64,000 bases of DNA from Maylandia zebra. Taxonomy: Eukaryota; Chordata; Actinopteri; Cichliformes; Cichlidae. The number at the start of each line of letters is the position of its first letter. Positions within the stretch are counted from its first letter, which is position 1. The position numbers and the translations under genes were made by a program. This document shows positions 58,310 to 64,000 of this stretch, in pieces. Under the pieces are notes generated by a model that saw nothing but the letters and a program-made list of their open reading frames with translations, made no database searches and was not told the DNA's origin. Where the stretch lies: NCBI RefSeq assembly GCF_041146795.1, contig NC_135175.1:21902575-21966574 (forward strand), read 5' to 3'.

Positions 58310-60385
58310 GCACATCTTTTATATAAAGTTTATGTAATTAATGCTCAACACTGAGCGGAAACTGATAGGAGTGTCAGTATCAATTTGGATATATTGGAAA
58401 ATTGTATTGGAAATATATAAACTGTGGTGAAAGGTCGGCCAGTTCAGGTCCTCCTGGAGAATACAAATGACTGCACCAAATTCCACCTTCCCAGCATGTA
58501 GCCTTATCCTATCAGTCCTCATTTGAACAGGTGATTGCAGCACATCTATTCTCTCCTTTTCTCATTGTGCTGCCTAGTTACAGCCAACAAGCCTTCCTCT
58601 GTAATTTGTGCATCCTTGCAGCATGTGATGCCACCCATCTGTTCACACCAAGGCAGTCTATGTTTTTCTTTCTTTTTTTTGTGAACACCGGCTCCATCTG
58701 GTAACCATGCAGTGAAGCTATTGGCCAGCAAGAAAGGTAGCCAGTCAATAGGGCTTGTAGCTCGTTCTATGGGTCGATGAAGGTTTTTGGCTCTTTCTTT
58801 CTCTCGCTTGGGAAGATGGCGCATGAGCAGTGACACATATTTAGTTAGTGGGGTGGCTCTCAAGTGATTGATGGCAAAACTGCAGAAAAATGAATTGCTG
58901 GAGGGCATAAGTGGCAGTTTATTCAGACTCACATAATGTACAGATACTATTGAAACAAATCTTGGGTGATATCTTTATTTCGGTGTCGAATTGACTTGAC
59001 AAATTCCCAACAAAGCTAAGAAGGAATCAATTAGGCATGTGAAAAGTGCTGCTGAGACTCTTTAATAACACCTATTTTTAGTCTCATTAAAACATAGAAA
59101 CAGTCTCATGCTGGCGGACTACCTCAGAGCGTTTTTCACATTTTTTTCCAGTCCATTATCTTGTGGCGTATGCATGGAAACCCTGCTATTATAAAGCACT
59201 AACATTTACTCAGTATGATTTATATCCTTGCCCCATGCCATTATTCACTGATTAAAATGCATCGGTGCACAAAGCTATTGTGATCCGTTTCAGTTTGACA
59301 TACTCATAGCATATTTTGGCAGTATTTTATTCCCATATATTATGCCAGAAGCATCCCTGAAAACAACAGATGCTACATATTCTTGCCACGCCTGACTAAA
59401 ATGTCGAAGTTTTATGCTGGTTGGGTTATATTCACATCGTTATCTGATTCTTGTCAACCCTTGTAGCGCAGATACAAAAATTAGCTCTGCAGTGGCTTTT
59501 ACGCCATGGCAACTGTGTTTGCAGAGATAAATGTAATGGGTTGAGCTGCTTAGATCAATATTCACCAAAATCAAAATAGAGTGTCCCTGGCCAAGGTCTA
59601 ATACACGGAGAGAACATCTTCATGGGTGTTTCAAGCAGGCGGTCCAAGGACAAGAAGTTTTGCTCAATTTAAGAGCTTGATTGAAAATGAGTGTAGTCAG
59701 GGGTAATGACAAAAAGCCCATATTACAACTTTATCTTTATTTTTCTTGAAAACCAAATAGCCTGTGAAATGGCAGATAATTGGGTTCTTCTGTTACACAT
59801 TTAATTACTAAGTGTTGAGTTATTTTGTGCTGTCTTTAAATCTCGTGAAAAAACAAAAAAAGCTGCACTCTTTTTGTCTGTTTCTCTGTATTTTGTGACT
59901 CCCGAACTCATCTCTGACCATCTCAGCCCAAATCCTCATTCACTGCTTCAAAACCAGCCACAAAAGACAAACAATACAAATAGTTATTTTTTTAAAGGTC
60001 AGCGCCAGAGGACAATCTTTGTTTTAAACTAAACCGTAAGGCAGAATATAAACTGCAGCATCCATGCCAGTATCCATAGTAATAAAGAAAAGTGTTACTC
60101 CTTTCAAGCCTGTGGCTCATTTGTGTATTACTGTGAGGTGGTATTGCTCTGTGGATGGCAACACAGTGCAGTTTTCAGACTGAAAATTGATCTTCGTGAC
60201 ATTTATGTTCCTCGGAAAAAGATGCTAAGTGACATTTTTAATCTCCTCGTGAGATTCGCATTTGTAGTTTTGAGTGATGTCAGTCCCTTTTAGATTAAAT
60301 AGCAATAATTGAGGTGGCATGTAGTGTCATCATCGGGTCAAAACCAGTTTCTACAAAAGTGGTTTATCATTTATTTCATGTCATC
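58310..60385. other. Intergenic, no gene recognised
   Basis: A 128-codon - strand frame (58,932-58,546) is present but has no recognised motif. The rest is AT-rich non-coding. Confidence 0.45.
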
Positions 60386-60780
60386 ATCCATCCATCCAAC
60401 CTTCTTCACAGCTACCTCCTTCAGCTCTATCAGTGGAGAGCTATCCAAGGGTGCTCTGCATTCCCAAGCCATCCAAGAGCTCACCATTTTTGGGGGGGGG
60501 TCTATCCTAGGGCCTCCTCCAAGAACATGCCCAGAACACCTCACCTAGGAGGTGCCCAGGAGGTTCCTTTCAATGAGCAGCGGCAGCTTTACTCTGAACC
60601 CCTCTGGATTTATCCAAGCTCTTCACTTTATCTCCAAGTACGCACTTTAGAAGAAGTTCTTCCACTTGTATCCCAATTCTTTCAGTCACTGCTCATAACT
60701 CGAGGCCATAGATGAGAGTGGGACCACAGATAGACAGCAATCTCTTCATCAACATCACAGCAGGCACTGCATCAGTACGA
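60385..60780 (-). mobile_element. LINE-type fragment (coding sense on - strand), degenerate
   Basis: On the + strand the words TCCATCCATCCAACCTTCTT, GGGCCTCCTCC, AACATGCCCAGAACACCTCACC, GAGGTGCCCAGGAGG, TTACTCTGAACCCCTC, CTCTTCACTTTATCTCC and CATAGATGAGAGTGGGA follow the antisense of a very common teleost non-LTR repeat. It is diverged with a poly-G expansion at about 60,491-60,499. Family name uncertain. Confidence 0.7.
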
Positions 60781-62730
60781 CTGGCTATACATACATATAT
60801 ATTCTTATAGTTTTACATGTCAACTATTTGCATAGTAACCTCCTAAATTAAGATGATCAACAATCTTTTGGTCTACTTCCTGTGAGGGTTGGTAACATAT
60901 TGATATCAGCATTTGAATGAAAAATCTATATTACTCTTTCAGAGCCCCTGGCTATTCAGGCAGTGCTTTTTAAAAGGACTAATTATTGTTTTATTTTGGC
61001 CATTTCATTAAGATACATAGCAGAAGAGCTGATCTTAAAATAAACTGGTTACCAGGAATCTAAACCACTTTCTGAAAGCAAGCTTCACTGCCAATCCAAG
61101 TTTGGCTTTCCCATTTTGAGCTATTGTGAACATATTGTATATTCTCTATTTATAGAGTGGCAATATCAGTGAGCGAGCATGCACTGACGAATGGAAGGAT
61201 TTTTGTGTCTGTTCCACTGTTTGGCTCTGGCCTTGGGTATCACACTTCTCCTTACCAGCCACCTTGTTTTCTAAACGACACTGCTGTGATGCAGAAGACG
61301 ATTAATTCCCTATCAAATAACGGAGTGTGGTTCTGTGATATTTGCCTCCAGATTAAGCCATAATTGCTATTGTGTCTCTCGGCACTGTCACAGCAGTTAT
61401 ATGAAGGGAGCTATCATGTAAATCATCTTTCTTTCATTGCTGTTCTGTCTGCCGAAAAAGTGAGCACAGCAGATATTGAACTTGTTAAATGTAATCTGTG
61501 ATGTAAAACTGTTGTTTTTCCTAGCAGACTTCTGGCTTCACAAAGGACTTTGAGGGAAACATTTGTTCTCAGGTGCTGCAGTCAATCTAATTTCCATTTG
61601 CTGTTGTTTGACATCGATTTTACGCAGGCCCTCGGCAGTGGTGTTGTACGCCTCAGTGGACTTTTCTGTGAAACCACTGAGGTGTAAAACAAAATATCCT
61701 ATTGATTGAGTTCCTTTTTAGAATAGTGATACTGCTTGATACCACATAGCACCAGTAGATTATAAGCAATTTCTGCGAATCTGACTCTGACTGCTGGTCT
61801 CACAAGTGGCAGCCTTTTCACTTTTTAAATCCACCTCTTCAACCCAAAAAGATTCATCCAGTGTCAGTCTGCAGCCATTAATGTGCTGAATTTTATCCCT
61901 CGTTGTAGGGAATTGTAACAACAGTAGAAATCTCTCAGGCTTTTGCCCATACCATTGAAACTAAATGTTTTATAATAGGTATATTTTCCACTGCTGCCTT
62001 TGATGTCAGGCTCAGGTGAAAACTGTTGGACCTGTTAACGAGATTCAAAAGGAAAATGTTAACAGTCTTTGGTGTTCTCACCTTTACATAAAGCAGTAAG
62101 GCAGAAGTGTTTCAGATAAAACCAGAGATCTTGATGTCTCTGACTAAGGAACTGGATGCTGTCTGGTGTGTGAAGTGTTCTTGCCAAAGGCATTTGCATA
62201 CCACTCACGTCAATTTCACAGTTTCTTTCCAAGTCAAAAAACCCAAAATGAAAGTGAGTGAAGCTTTCTAACAGAGGAATGTTTTGAATTCAAATGTCGT
62301 AAGGGTAAAATATTAATGTTATGGATTAATTACATTTTTACTAATGTGAGAATCCTATCAGCCTGCTTATCAGTGGGTGGGTGGGGGTTCTGGGTGGTGG
62401 GGGGTTGAGCCTAACTTTGGTTATAACTAGCTTGTGATGTCGTAGCTTTCCCTTTGTCTGGGTGTATAATCGGCTGACCGCTGCAACAATCTCAGGAACA
62501 CATAAGCATGTTTATACATGTTTATACATGTTTATGCAGCCACCTCATCTCCTGTCTGGTGAGGAGGAAGATGATGAGGTGGAGACAAGGGTGGAAAGGG
62601 AAGTGCTGGAAGATGAAGATAAAGATAAGCAGGAGAAAGCAATGATGAAAATATAATGTACAAATATTAATTATATGTTATGGCCATTTGTGATCTTTCA
62701 ATTAACTCATAATTGACACCTTTCAACAGT
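60781..62730. other. Intergenic, no gene recognised
   Basis: Non-coding. It includes an imperfect hairpin at 61,647-61,686, a G-rich run at 62,374-62,406 and a short tandem ATGTTTATAC repeat at about 62,508-62,536. Confidence 0.45.
62374..62406 (+). other. G-rich tract with quadruplex potential
   Basis: Runs GGG, GGG, GGGGG, GGG, GG and GGGGGG are separated by one to four bases, meeting the usual G3+ N1-7 pattern for a G-quadruplex. Confidence 0.6.
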
Positions 62731-62733
62731 TTT

Positions 62734-63635
62734 TTAACCCTTTAAGACCTACCATAGAACCAAGTCCGCCAGAGCTTATATTATATTTTTACATGCTGTG
62801 GAGCCATTTTTGGGAGCATTTCAAGTTGCTATCAATACAACCATTGTAGCCCAGATTTTAATAATATGTATGCATTAAGTGCATAGTAATTACATAAATT
62901 GCAAAAATATGCAATAAACAACAAAAAACTTGAAAATCGTTTTTGTTTTTTTTAACATATAATTCTAGTTAGAGAAATTTAAGAGGCTTATCCCTCAAAA
63001 CTGTAAATACAAAAAAGTTGCACCACAGGAAATTTATTTTGAGTGTCTTCATAGTTTTATTTTTGAAATACACCAATTTTTATATACTGCAGGAGAAATG
63101 AAAATAAATATTATAATGCAAATTTGCAAAAAAAAGCAGCATATGCATCAAAATAAACTATTTCCAGCAGTGCAATATGAGTCCTCAGCATCCCAGAAAC
63201 AACACAGAAAGTCATAAAGTCAAACATAACTTTTAAAAACACCAGTATAGGCTTATAAGGCCCTGATGGTAAAAAACAAAACAAAACTACATTTCCGCGA
63301 AAATGATGTCACTTCCGGTTTTGGGCAGGTAATGGCGGGCTGATGTCTATTCCCACTAGGAAGTGTTACCAACAGCTGATCGGATCGGCAAAGCTTGTTT
63401 CTGGAATATTGTGTTTTTGTTGCTGCAAGTGCTTTATATGCAATTTTTGCAAAGCTATATGTGGAAGGAAACCGTGACCTAGGACAAGCTGATGGCATAA
63501 GATGTAAGTACAACTCCTCCAGTTTCATATACAAAAAAACTATCGTGCTAGTTTACGTGGTTGCAGTTCTACAGGGATTTAAAAATAGTTATGCAAAACG
63601 GAGCGTGCCCGCTCCGATAGGCTTTAAAGGGTTAA
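62734..63635. mobile_element. piggyBac-type (TTAA) non-autonomous element, 894 bp
   Basis: TTAA flanks both ends (62,734-62,737 and 63,632-63,635). The left end is CCCTTTAAGACCTACCATAG and the right end reversed is CCCTTTAAAGCCTATCGGAG, an imperfect inverted repeat. A small subterminal palindrome (CGGAGC...GCTCCG) lies inside the right end. The longest internal frame is 81 codons and unrelated to transposase by eye. TTAA duplication and CCC-type ends fit piggyBac-derived MITEs. Confidence 0.75.
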
Positions 63636-64000
63636 ACTAAATTTAGGTTTTTAGCGAGTTCATCAGATTTCCCATTTTTTTCTAGAAGACTTCGTAGAAT
63701 TCCGTTGGGGTATAGAGACTTAAATAGGACTTGCTTGTAGTAATTAAGAAAATATAATTAATAGGAAAGTGTTTCCCAAGGTCACATATCACGTGAGCAA
63801 GATTGTTTTCTCACAGATGTCTATACAGTTTGTCATCTTTTTTTGCAAGCGGAGGAGGCATCCCTTAGTGGAAATGAAAATGGATGCTAGTTTATAGTGC
63901 GTCTGCATTGGCATTACCTTTCCAACCCAAAGGAGTGTCCATCCTTTACATACAGTCTACAGCTATTGCCACACATGCACTAACTCATGAGAGATGAAGC
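63636..64000. other. Right edge, nothing recognised
   Basis: Short AT-rich non-coding stretch to the window end. Confidence 0.5.

Noticed and set aside
58546..58932. 128-codon - strand frame
   Set aside because: No recognised motif, no splice-linked exons, and a poly-K run from a T tract; a chance frame or an unrecognised relic.

Overview
The window is vertebrate nuclear DNA, almost certainly from a ray-finned fish and probably a percomorph. Compact GT-AG introns, vertebrate protein families and teleost-type transposon remnants all point that way; the species is an inference I cannot settle. I see no bacterial, plasmid, phage or CRISPR-like content and no previously undescribed multi-gene system.

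Three protein-coding genes sit in the central part. (1) csrnp1 (+): a probable non-coding first exon near 17.5-17.67 kb, a 6.2-kb first intron, and four coding exons from 23,859 to 27,534 that encode 576 residues. It is a cysteine/serine-rich nuclear protein of the immediate-early class, with an AU-rich 3'UTR. (2) A chymotrypsin-like pancreatic elastase (-): eight exons from 33,368 down to 31,768 that encode a 270-residue zymogen. A TATA box and a PTF1-type acinar promoter site lie directly upstream. (3) gorasp1 (+), GRASP65: nine coding exons from 34,972 to 40,082 that encode 403 residues. All three were assembled by hand from splice sites, and every junction keeps the frame. csrnp1 and gorasp1 are also neighbours in the human genome (3p22), so this is a conserved block; the elastase between them is the unusual resident. 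Elastase and gorasp1 are divergently arranged about 1.6 kb apart.

The 17 kb on the left and the 23 kb on the right hold no gene I can support. The left side is repeat-poor apart from microsatellites and has moderately GC-balanced, AT-homeobox-motif-rich stretches that look like candidate regulatory sequence. The right side carries many transposon remnants. These include four Tc1-like transposase relics (one inside a gorasp1 intron), a PIF/Harbinger relic (also in a gorasp1 intron), a 1.65-kb hAT element with a perfect 8-bp target duplication, a 212-bp hAT-type MITE, a TTAA-flanked piggyBac-type element, several LINE fragments and two tRNA-like SINE pieces.

Functionally the three genes are unrelated: a transcription-associated nuclear factor, a secreted digestive protease and a Golgi stacking protein. 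They share a neighbourhood, not a pathway.
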